A stretch of DNA of 64,000 bases from assembly GCA_029931535.1 (NCBI GenBank), contig JAQPZY010001569.1, positions 2,389,001 through 2,453,000 of the forward strand. The letters run 5' to 3'. This document shows positions 25,001 to 37,000 of the stretch, piece by piece. The notes below the pieces were generated by a model. The model was not told where the DNA came from. It saw only the letters and a program-made list of their open reading frames with translations, and ran no database searches. This stretch comes from Margaritifera margaritifera. Lineage: Eukaryota > Mollusca > Bivalvia > Unionida > Margaritiferidae. Position numbers and translations under genes: made by a program. Each line of letters opens with the position of its first letter. Positions within the stretch are counted from its first letter, which is position 1.

Positions 25001-28000
25001 CCCTTTATATTTATAGTTTGTTTTGATTTCTTAGCTCTAGGACTTAACTCCTAGGAATTGTTTTGATTTCTTAGCTCTAGGACTTAACTCCTATGAATTG
25101 TTTTGATTTCTTAGCTCTAGGACTTTACTCCTAGGAATTGTTTTGATTTCTTAGCTCTAGGACTTTACTCCTAGGAATTGTTTTGATTTCTTAGCTCTAG
25201 GACTTTACTCCTAGGAATTGTTTTGATTTCTTAGCTCTAGGACTTAACTCCTATGAATAGTTCTTATAGCTGTGAATATGCTGACTATATTGTACAGTTA
25301 GGTGATTAAATTATGAAGCCAGAGAACAAGTTTACTTTTCTACTGTAGTGATTTTATAAAGATATGTTGGCAGCCAAGGGCAGAAGACTTGTACTTCTGG
25401 CTGTGCATTCAGTATACAGTGGAAATGTTTTAAAAAAAAGATGCCCCAATGGATCTTTTATTTTCTGTTGTTATTTAGAAGAGATATGCATTTCCAATAC
25501 ATGAAAATTAAAACCTGCTATTGACAGAGAGCCAGCTTGGACAGGGCCCAGTTTTCTCAAGCCAAGTTTGGTACTAAATACAATTTCCAGTAGTGATGCA
25601 TTCCATCATGATCTATACCTTTCACAAGGTTTTAGAATTGGATACAGAAAAATTGCATTGCTGATATTTTTAAATTTATTTAGTCAGTTTTTCCTCTAGT
25701 GTACATATTGATAATGTTTCAAAGGCGTTTCAGAGTCTATATCAGATGACCAGGTAGGTGACTACCTTATGTAGATATAAAGTAGATAATTATGCATATT
25801 TGTGATATTTTTGGCTTGACTTACTTTGGTAATTAATTGAAGTACCAGATTCCATTTGGTCTTGGATTTTTATTTCTCCCAATAAAATTTCCAAAGGAGC
25901 ATAAAAGACAAAACAAAAACTTTCTACATTACTAATTGAAAAGCTTAGATATATGGAGAAAGTGTTAAAAAGATAAATAATGTTTTATCTGATTAAGAAC
26001 ATGTTCTGTTTCTAATTGGATGACTTGTCTCTGTTCTAAGGAAGTTTTACCATGAGAGCAGTTCTGACCAGTACAGTGATTCAGACCCCAGTTTCCTATC
26101 AAACAAGAACCAGTCTTTCCATTCCCAACCAAGAGAGGAAGTGGAAGGTGCCAGTTGTGATAGTAGTTCCATAGGCAGTTCCATCCATAGCCCCCAATCA
26201 ACTATGACCATGACATCAACTCCCAAATCTATCGACACAGCTTCAAGACTAGCTAACACAGAGCACATTTCTTGTAAGTAAATTACAGAGATCATACACA
26301 GTTAGCTGTGTGTATACAGATTCCTAGAGCATGAGTGAAGTATTTGAGTTCTTGGCTTCCAAGTTTTGCTGTGTGTGTACGCACTGCCAGAGTAAGAGTG
26401 AGGTATTTGAGCTCTAGGGTTGCATGTCTTCCTGTGTGTATACATATTTACCAGAGCATGAGTGAAATATTTGAGTTATAGGGTTCCATGTCTTGCTTTG
26501 TGTATACACATTTACCAGAGTCAAGCATTTGAGTTCTAGGGTTCCAGGTCTTGCTGTGTGCATACACATTGCCAGAGTACTAGTGAAGGATTGGAATTCT
26601 AGAATTCCATGTCTTGCTGTGTATATACACTGTTGTGAGACCATGATTAAAATATTTGAGTTCTAGGGTACCATATCATGCTGTGTGTATGCAGATTTGT
26701 CGGAGCATGAGTGAAATATTTGAGTTATAGGGTTCCATTTCTTGATGTGTATATACAGACTTGCCAGCATTAGTGAATTATTTGAGTTCTAGTGTTTCAT
26801 GGAGGAGGTCTGTGGAGAAAGCAGTGAAGGAATGTGGCCTGACATTTTATACACCATCAATAGGAGGGCTGCAAACACTCAGTGTTGACGCCGTCTCCTC
26901 GAAGCCTTATGTGCCACTTTAAGGCACGACAAGGGATGAGAGAGGGCTTCATGTCTTACTTTGTGTATACAAATTTGTCAGAGCATGAGTGAAGTATTCC
27001 ATGTTTTGATGTGTATATACACATTAACAAGCGTGAGTTAATTATTTGAATTCAAGGGTTTCATGTCTTACTGTGTGTATACAATTTGCAAGAGCATGAG
27101 TGAAGTACTGTAGTTTCACAAATTTTCATGGAGTACCAATTTTTGTGCATTTCTTGTTTGCTCTGAACCATAAAATTAATGACCCTCATGGATTTGAATT
27201 AACTTTTTATCCATCAAATACATTACCCGATCACATTAACATTAGGAAATTACTCTCTGCAACCTCTGAACCCAGCCCTCCCTGGAAGACAAACAAAACG
27301 TCTTTCCATCTAAATATATATCATATAGACAAAGGGAAGTAACTTTTACAGATTAACTCCCCACATTCCTTCTAGGTGTCCACCTGTATCCTGGATATAA
27401 CCAGTTTAAACTTTTGCTTGCAACTGTGAATAGTACCTCCAAAGAATTCATTGCAATTTATATTTAATTTTGACCATCCATCATTTATTTTCAGTGGTAT
27501 AGTAAGTCAGAACATTAATATACCTGGTGCATACAACATTTGCATTTTTTTCTGGTGAATTTATTCATATTTATGCAATTTGTTACTGGTCGTTATTGTA
27601 TATGTATATTATTATATGTATATCAATCGATAACATTCAATTTTTCACCCGTGTTCTGTATTGCACATTTAAATTTATCACTTTTTAAGTTTTCTTGGTA
27701 ATGTGAGTTTGCCTTTTTGAACAATTTGTATATTTCATTGTAGAAATGTCAATCAGGTGCAAGAAGTGCAGATGCTTTAGAGTTGTGGAGGACAACCATG
27801 ACATGTGATTGGCCTGCTGACAGCGTACTTCCTCACACCCATGCAGTGTGTGTTCACTATGGGTCCAATGTCCTTTTAAAAAAAGGCAGTTGAAGGTCCA
27901 TGAAAAAAGAGCATGCTCCAAATCTTCCAAACACGAAGTATTGAGCATTCATCTGAATTTAGAATCTTGGACCAGTTTTATGTGGGATGTTGAGATGCCG

Positions 28001-31000
28001 CCTCCACCTCCCATGAAGATAAATAAAACAGCGCCTATGGTGACAATAACTTCAGATCAAGTTGAAGTCACGCCAACTGATTCCACACAAGCAATATTGG
28101 AATCACATATAATATGCATACTACAACAAGCTCTGTCATCTAGAATGTCGATTAGCAAGTTGGACAAAACTAAGACCATTTTTAACCAGAGCATGGAATT
28201 AGGAATGTCGGGATTCGGTAGGTCATATTGCCAAGGTAGTCAATATGGCTGCTTACCACATCATGGTGAACACCTCAATGGCCTCTTGTAACCTGGACTT
28301 AATAAGAAGAGATGCAACTCTGCAGTCTTCTTTGAATAAACCCCATCATGTGGCAATCTTGCGCGCTCTTCTCTTTGGTTCTCCCCTTTTGTTTGGGAGA
28401 TGAATTGAGGTGAGAAAGTAGGCAGCACCCTTAAGCACCATGTGCAAGCCCCTATCTCTGCATGATCCCTTCAGGGAGCTTACCAGAGAAGGGATGATCA
28501 ATGCCAGAAAGATCATGGGTAATTCTCAACAACATTGGTAACCTTTTTGTGGCCAAGTAAGTTATAGGCTGTGATATGCTCCTATCTTCTGCAGGCCTGG
28601 AGGGGGGAGTGAAAACAAGGTTTCTCCTTTCCCAAGCCTCCTGCCAACTATAAGGGACTTGCCATCCCTCCCTCCCACTGGCAACCCAACTTTGCACAAG
28701 ACTCTTTCTGTTTTGCCAGACTTGGGTTAACCTATTTCTAAAAAACAGTTGGGTAATCCAAGTGGTTTTGGAGGGGCTCTAGATCTTGTTCATCCAGCCC
28801 CAATTTCATCATCCCCCTTCATGATGGACATCCCAAGCTATCTCACGAAAGTGAACATTTTACAGAAGGTGGTAGAGCTTTTGCTCATAAAGTGGGTGGT
28901 GGAGGTAGCCTGAAAACTGGATTTCAGCGGGTTTCAATCCCAGACTCTTTCTGGTTATGAAAACCAATGGGAAATTGAGACCTGTTATAGAAAAGAGCAG
29001 AGTCAATCAATTTATTACTGTCACAAAGTTGAAGATGGAGACCGCAAGGTCTATCCATCTTTCTGTGCAGTGCAACAAATAAGTGATCAGTCTTAATCTG
29101 TCTGATACATATTTCCATATATTTATTCAAATGGTATCACACAAATACCTTTGCTTCACCTGCCATGGTGTAGTGTACCAATTCTGCACTGTTCTATTCG
29201 ACCTCCATCTCAGCCCTTGGGCCTTTGCTAGGGCGTTGGACTGTGCCATACCACACTTCAGGACATCCTCCTCCACAGCAATGGCAGCATACCTGGACAA
29301 TATACTGCAAAAACATTTGATAAGTTCAGTTTTCGTTCTTGATATGAACAACCTTCTTTACCACATTCGTAGTTTAGAGTGGATAGTCAAAGGTGGCGAA
29401 GTCTGGTCTTGTCCCTTCCTAACATTTTGTTTATCTAGGTATGGAGTTTCTAACTCATATTAATCTGGTTCATCCTCCCAAACACATGGACAGTATCATT
29501 TATGCATCGGAGAAGGCATCTGCCAGGAAGTTCATTTCAGCAAGGGAGTTTCTCCACGATCTGCTCAATGGGGTATTGGACCTGTTATACCTCAGACATC
29601 TTTACATTCACCCTCTGTAGAGTGCTCTTTTGACTCAGTGGTGCCCAGTCTCATATCATTTAGATCACCAGATTATGATTGCGACCAAAATCAAATTCTT
29701 CCTGTTTCAATGGCAAGACAAGGATTGGCTAGCAGTGGGAATACTTTTAAAAGCCCCACAACTGGAAATCACAATCTGTTCAGATGCCAGTTTGTCAGGT
29801 TGTGGGACACACTTGCTACCAGAATTTGTGATGGTCACTGGCAAGTGGATCCTGCATATCAATCTCCTGGAAATAAAGGTCATTCTCAATGCCTCCCACA
29901 CTTGGGTGAAACGCATCTAAAGGAAAATGGTCAATTCAGTCGTAGTGAACTACCTCATCAAACAAGGGGGGACAAAATTACCACACCTTTGCATTATGGT
30001 ATGAGAGTACCTTCGTTGGTGTGCCCAATATCATTATAAACATACAAGTCCAACACATCCGGAGCAGGCTCAATGCCCTGGACAACTTGTCATCAAGGAG
30101 AGGTCAAGTGCTTCATATTGAGTGGTCTCTCCATCTGTCTATCTTCTATTGGGTGTGTAACATATTGGGCCAAAAGATGCTAGACCTATTTGTGATGAGG
30201 CGGAACAACAAACTGCCCACCTTCATCTCTCCTTTCTTTACCTAGAGGCATGGGTCGTCAATACCCTTTCGATCAGCTAGGAGTGGCATGGCTTGCAAAA
30301 GAGTTCTGATTGCCCCTCTCCAATGGGACAAATCCTGGATCAGCAATCTGCTCGATATTGTGGCTGACGAATCCAGGAAAATCATAGTGACTCCCATACT
30401 GCTCAAGCAACCGAGGTCACCAATATTCCATCTTTGTCTGGGGAAACTCCTCCTTCATGCCTAGCTCTTGTCAGGGATGCCTTGCAAAAAAAGGACTTTG
30501 GTACTTCGATTGTGGAGATGATCACAACAGCTCGAGGGTCCTTCACTTTGAAGGCATATGAGGGGAAGTGGCAAGTTTTCAACAACTGGTGTCATGTTAA
30601 CAACATCACACCACTCTCAGCCTCCATTTCCCAACTGGCTAACTTCTTTCTTTTATGCTTTGAAGACGAAAAGCTAGCCCTATCACAGTCAGGTATACCA
30701 TTCCATGATCTCAGACACATTCAGATATCATGGTAGAGACGATATTGGCCACAGCAAGGACCTTTCTGACTTGCTGTCCAATTTTGACATATCCAGGTCA
30801 CACTCGCTCACCTTGTTCCCAAAAAAGAACCTCTCTTGGGTCTTGACGTCACTTAACTTGTTTAAGTTCAAGCCCCTGTCTTCCTTCTCACTAAAGCAGT
30901 TATCATACAAGACTTGCTTCCTGATGGCACTAGCTTCACCTTGCAGGTTGAGTGAGCTGCCTGCACTCTCTGTGGATCCGAAGTATATGCAGTTCTGTGC

Positions 31001-34000
31001 CGATGGCTCAGTTGTACTAATGATGCAACTGGGTTTCATTTCTAAAAACAGTTTGTCGTCAATAGGCAACCAACAAATATCTATGCACTCTCCTCTTGAT
31101 CAATCCATTGAGAGAGGCGAAGCTGCAGGACCTGTTATGTGCCCTCAGATGCTAATTAAGGTGCATGGAGAGAAAGTCCGCAGTTGCTGCCAGATGATGT
31201 TCCTACTGGTTAAGGCAGGAAAGCAAGACATAAACCCACAAGCTTTGGCCGCTTGGCTAAAGGGGGTTATAGATTGATGTACTCATGAAGATTTTGGCTC
31301 ATGAAATATGAGCAATTTCCACAAGCCTGGCCTTTGAGCATAATGTCTCAATTTGAGACATTGTGGAGTCAATTGGTTAACATGCCCACTCTACTTTCTC
31401 CAGTTTCTATTTGCATGACATAGCCTCGCAAAAGAGAGAGCTTAATCTCGTCAAGCGACTGGTGGATGCCAAGAATGTTACCATGCCACTTTCATGACCG
31501 CACAATCTTAGCCATGGGCATGACTTTGCAACTTTTTCTGGATGCGCCTGGGAAACTTTTGAAATGTAAGGCAGTAGCCAGATGCAGGATTCCACAGGGA
31601 TTGCCCTCGCATGTGTAGAAACACATAATTGTCAGTTGTGCTAACGTCATGTTATGAGAAGTTCATCCTTTCAATAGAGCAATCAACATGCTCCTGCAGG
31701 ATGACATGGGTAGAGGTTGGATGCTCAAGCATTTCCTCCTCTTACCTATTCTCTTAATGATAATGTGGCTGAGTAATGTATCTGATGGAAAGAAGGATTT
31801 TTCTTTTTTAAATTAGTTTTATCAAAAAAATACTTACCTGATCAAATTTTTATTTTGAATTCCTCCCACCCTTCCCCACAAATGCAAGCAGCCTGTTACA
31901 GGTGTTGCTCGAGTCTAATCTGGTTACATGCACAATATGGGTGGCCACCTAGTGGGAACATGGGAAGTTAATCTGCAAGTCTAGTTGGTCATAAATGAAA
32001 ATGGTGCCAACCTGACTGCCAATATGGCTGTCACAATGGCCATCTTGAAAATCTTGTTATCGGTAGTTTTCCTTGATAGCTGGTCATATCAGTATTGTGA
32101 TTTCACCAAAAGACTTCTTATGATGTCTAGTTGGTCCTAAATGGAAATGATGCCAATCAGATACTCAGTACGACCACCATGGCATCCAACTTGAAAATCT
32201 TGTTATTGTTACTCCTCCAAATCGGAAAGTCATATCAACATGGGGTTTCCACCACAAGACTTATGATGTCTTGTTGGTCCTAAATGATGTCTTGTTGGTC
32301 CTAAATGAAAATAGTGCCAATCTGACAGCAGTTATTTTGAAGATCTTGTTATTGCTGAAGAATATCAGAGATGGTTTCAGCACTCAGCAGTTGAAAGGAA
32401 AGAAATGGTCTGATCTTGAATTCCTGGAAATTCTTTTCAGCCAGTAGAGCATCAGTCTCATCAAGGGACTCTTGTCTTACTGATGCATTCCTAGCTATCA
32501 GCAAAGCTCAGCTATTTGACAGTTCCACTTCATTATTGTAATAAAATATTCTTGTACATGTGTCTATTTGAACCCATTTTGAAAAAAAAAAGTTTTAAAG
32601 CAGTTTATACTGTTTAAGTGCTCATGTATGAATACAGCATCCAGTAGCTATCTTTTTAAGTCATGGTGGTAAATCGAGATGTGATGAGATCAGTAATGTT
32701 AGAGAGAAAATAGAAATAACATAAAGTATTTGAGTACTAGTATTGCATAAAATAAAAAATGAAAGATAAAATAATTAAATGGTGTACAGAAATTAGATTT
32801 AATACTTATTTACATTGCTGTTGAAAATACTGCAAATACTGAACAACAAAATTGCACTGTATTTTGTGCAATTTTTCTGATTTAAATTTTAACCATAGAC
32901 GTGACCTATCTGAATGAATAATCTGCATAAAGCATAGATAAATGCAAACATGTATTCTTCTAATTACAGGTATAAAATTTCTCTTTTAAAATTTAAATCC
33001 TCCTGTAAAGACATATCATTTTATGCATGCATTTTAATCTAAAGGAACAAGAAGACTATAAATTACTGATACTGTTGTTTGAAGCACAAGGGCTAATGAA
33101 ACACGATGTACATACACTAATTACAAAACAGTAATGATGAAGCTCACACTTCATTGATTTTTGGACAAAACCACTGAATAAACATCATGTTAATCAAGTC
33201 TTCTTGTAGACACACACACACATTTGTCACGTAAATAATCCAAAAATTTCAAATTACACCACAAGTTCAATTTTCTTAATGCCAAGGATAATTAGGACTG
33301 ATTTCTCACTTTTTATCTTGAGCTGCTATCTCCCACTACACAGCAAAGGTTGCCACAGCCTGCTGATTGTATTGAGCAAGGGGCAGTTGGTTACATGTTT
33401 AGTTCACATATGGAATGATGAAAGTATCCACATAACACAATTATCAAAACATACTGATGGGGCAACTTTATGGACAATGGTTTAAGTAAAAGATCATATA
33501 GATATGTTTTAGTTACCACTTGGGATGGTGTTTCTTGGCAGCATTGGCTCATTTGATGTTGAACCCTCAGACAAAAACATGGTGTTACGGGTTGATCTTG
33601 TCAGGCGTTATGCTTGTGCTTATACTGGAAGTAGTATTTTAACCATTGAAGCCACAACCATTTGCAGTCTGTATTATTTTTTTCTTTTTTATTCTTTATT
33701 TTGAGTTTTTGTAGACATTAATCCAGCAAATAAAATACATATAAATATGCAGAGGCAAATCCACAAATTTAAGTGCCCATGAAAATGTCTCATTTACAAA
33801 ACCACGAAAATTGATACCCATGAAATGAATGAAACCACATTCTTTGAGTTTAATGGTTTTAAGTCGTACAGTGTGTATACACACTTTACAGAGTATGAGG
33901 GAAGTATTTGAACTCTAAAGTTCAAAGTCTTTATGTGTGAATACGTATTTCCTGGAGCGTGAGTGAAGCATTTGAGCTCTAGGTTCCAAATCTTGATGTG

Positions 34001-37000
34001 TGTATACATATTGGTCAGAGCATGAGTGAAGTGTTTGACCTCTGTATTTCCATGTCTTCCAGTGTGTATACATATTTGCCAGAGCATTAGTGAAGTGCTA
34101 GTATTTAAGTTCTAGAGTTACAAGTCTTGCTGTGTGTATACATATTTGTCAAAGCATGGGTGTAGTATTTGAGTTCTAGAGTTACAAGTCTTGCTGTTTG
34201 TATACACATTTGTCAAAGCATGGCTGTAGTATTTGAGTTCTCGGGTTCCAAGTCTTGCTGTGCATGTACATATTTGCCAAAGCATGAGTGTAGTATTTGA
34301 GTTCTAGAGTTACAAGTCTTGCTGTTTGTATACATATTTGTCAAAGCATGGGTGTAGTATTTGAGTTCTAGAGTTACAAGTCTTGCTGTTTGTATACATA
34401 TTTGTCAAAGCATGGCTGTAGTATTTGAGTTCTCGGGTTCCAAGTCTTGCTGTGCATGTACATATTTGCCAAAGCATGAGTGTAGTATTTGAGTTCTAGG
34501 GTTACAAATCTTGTTGTGTTTATACATATTTGCCAGAGCATTAGTGAAGTACTAGTATTTAAGTTCTAGGGTTACAAGTCGTGCTGTGTGTATGCATATT
34601 TGCCAAAGCATAAATTTAGTATTTGAGTTCTAAGGTTCCAAGTCTTGCTGTGCATGTACATATTTGACAAAGTATGATTGAAGTATTTGAGTTCTAGGGT
34701 TCCACATCTTGCTGTGTGTATACATATTTGACAGAGCATGGGTAAAGTATTTGAGCTGTAGTGTTTCAAGTCTTGCCCAAATGCTGAACAGTTACACACA
34801 GTAAACTATGTATGATTGATATTTGTACATGATAAATTGAAAAGTACGCTACATACTAAATACCTACAAAGGGAGTGTTTTAGCTCAACTGGCCATAAAG
34901 GCTAGATGAGCTTATGGTATGACCTGCATATGTTGTGCATCATCCGTCTTCAGTTGTCTGTTGTCCATCCATCAACAGGAGCTTGTTAACATTCTGGAGT
35001 CCATATCTCTGATTTCATTTTAATCCAACATAGAATATGGGTTTATATGATTCAGATCTTGGTTGAGTTCGATAATAAGTGGAATCCAAGAATATTAACA
35101 AGGTGATCTTGCATCTGATTGGCTAACCTTGTTAGCACTCTGGAGGCCAAATTTCTGATAAGATTTTAATCAAACTTTAAATGTATTTTTAGATCCATAA
35201 GATTTCAGACAAGTTTGATAATGAGTGCAATCCATACATATGGATGATATTGCATATGAAAAGTGAGAGCCATGCATATTAATCAAGTGATCTTGCATTT
35301 AATTGGCTGAGCTTGTTATCAGTATGGAAGTCATGTTTCTGATCTAGTTTTGATCAAACTTGAAATATGGTCTTATATCATCAAGATCTGGGATGGGTTC
35401 GGTAAAGAGCAAGATCCACGCATATTAATAAGGTGATCTTGCATCTCATTGACTGAGATTTTCATTTTCATATTTTGTTGATTGATGAATTGATTTATTG
35501 ATGAATTTATTTATCCTTTCATAAAGTCACAGAATCCTTCATTGATTGGTTAACTCATTGATCATTTGATTGATTGATTGATATCTTTATTATTTAGCCA
35601 AAGACAGTGGGACAGAGCTAGAGGACAGTGCAGGAAATCCGCTGTTGGTGGATGTGATAGACAGAGCCCAGTATGATACCCTTCTGGAGGAATATGCTGC
35701 CCTTGCTCAGAGCATGGAGGAAATTAAGAAGGAACTAGTCAGACTCCAGGATCTGGTACATATTATGTGTCTACCACCTCTCCCCCTTCCATATTGGTTT
35801 TGTGCTGTATGACTGTCTGTTCATCTGTCCATTGTCTGTCATTTCATTCATCCATCACATTTTCTTCCAAGCAAAATAGATATTTAAAAAAAACTATTCA
35901 GCCAAACCAAATTTTATATTTGTATATCCTGAGTGGGTTCTTATTACAGTGACCTGATTTTTTAATTTTTTCACACTTTAAAACTTTTTCGACTTTTTAG
36001 GGGAAAAAACTTGTAAGCACATTTAAGAAAATATTACTTAAGATAGTTAAATTAAATTTGGTATGCTTTTTTGTATTGTTATGTAGATTATCTGATAAGA
36101 TTTTCACATGCCATTGTAGCAATTTTTCTTCTGTTTTTACATATTTTTGCACTTTTTGGACTTGGACATTAATTTTTTAAAAAACTTATAAGCAAGCTCC
36201 AGCAAAAATCACTTGAGGCAGGCAAATTAAATTTGATAGGCTTTTTTAGCTCTACTGGTCATAGACCAGAAGAGCTTATGGGATGGACTGTTGTCCGTCG
36301 TCCATCATCTGTCATCCAATGTCCTGTCTGTTTGCACAAGTTTGTTATCACTACTCCTCCTAAACTATTTAGAGGATTGCCATGAAACTTTAAACACACA
36401 TTCATCCCATCGTTCAGTTGGTCCTATATGAAGATGGTGCTGCTCGCACATCCAATATGGACACCACAGTGGCCATCTTGAAAATGTTGTTATTGCTACT
36501 CCTCCTGAATGGATGGTCATATCAACTTTGGGTTTACACTGTAAGACTTCTTATGATGTCTAGTTGGTCCTAAATGAAAATGGTGCCGATCTGACATCCA
36601 ATATGGCCACCACAGTAGCCATCATGAAAATCTTGTTATCACTACTCTTCCTGAATGAATGGTCATATCAACACAGAGTTTTCACTAAAAGACTTCTTAT
36701 GATGTCTAGTGGGTCTTAAATGAAAATGGTGTTGATCTGATATCCAATATATGCCACCAGGGCAGCCATTTTGAAAATCTTGTTATGGCTACTCCTCCTG
36801 AATGGATGGTCATATCAACATCGGGTGTTCACTAAAAGACTTCTTATGATGTCTAGTTGGTCCTAAATGAAAATAGTGCTGGTCTGATGTCCAATATGGT
36901 CACCACAGTGTCCATCTTGAATTTCTTGTTATCACTATTCCTCGTGCATGGATAGTCATATCAACATTGGGTTTTCACTAAAAGACTTCTCATGATGTCC

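Larger units (their letters stand above)
27213..31975 (+). mobile_element. DIRS-like tyrosine-recombinase retroelement, copy 1 (degenerate)
   Basis: Ordered plus-strand relics: a gag-like Cys/His N-terminus (27745), reverse transcriptase (about 28950-29330), RNase H (about 29740-30240) and tyrosine recombinase (30434-31275). No integrase or protease is seen, as in DIRS elements. Inverted terminal sequence: left AGATTAACTCCCCACATTCC near 27351 pairs with the complement of GGGAACATGGGAAGTTAATCT near 31953. The end motif ACATTACCCGATCA resembles ends of copies 2 and 3. Many stops and frameshifts; inactive. Confidence 0.8.
27107..33829. mobile_element. pogo/Tc1-mariner-like DNA transposon copy 2, split by nested insertions
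   Basis: The left end TACTGTAGTTTCACAAATTT and the right end (complement of AAAACCACGAAAATTGATACC...) match the inverted ends of the 5739-7404 element. The 3' body 32520-33829 aligns along its length with 5950-7390 (for example AATTTAAATCCTCCTG and GTAAATAATCC). Foreign DNA fills 27213-32475. The right end is decayed at its last bases (CCACATT for CTACAGTA). Confidence 0.82.

Noticed and set aside
25018..25259. CRISPR-like regular repeats
   Set aside because: The 40-bp units are head to tail without spacers, in an animal gene intron; the same applies to the 25-bp units at 14985-15112.
27213..31975. LTR retrotransposon (Gypsy/Copia) or LINE instead of DIRS
   Set aside because: A recombinase with the (A)S..R.SEL motif follows RNase H, terminal repeats are inverted, and no DDE integrase or protease is visible; this order is specific to tyrosine-recombinase retroelements.
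33696..34799. Minus-strand frames with repeated NMYTH / ARCGTLELK peptides
   Set aside because: Artefact of the 64-bp satellite; the matching frame at 26414-26644 has the same cause.
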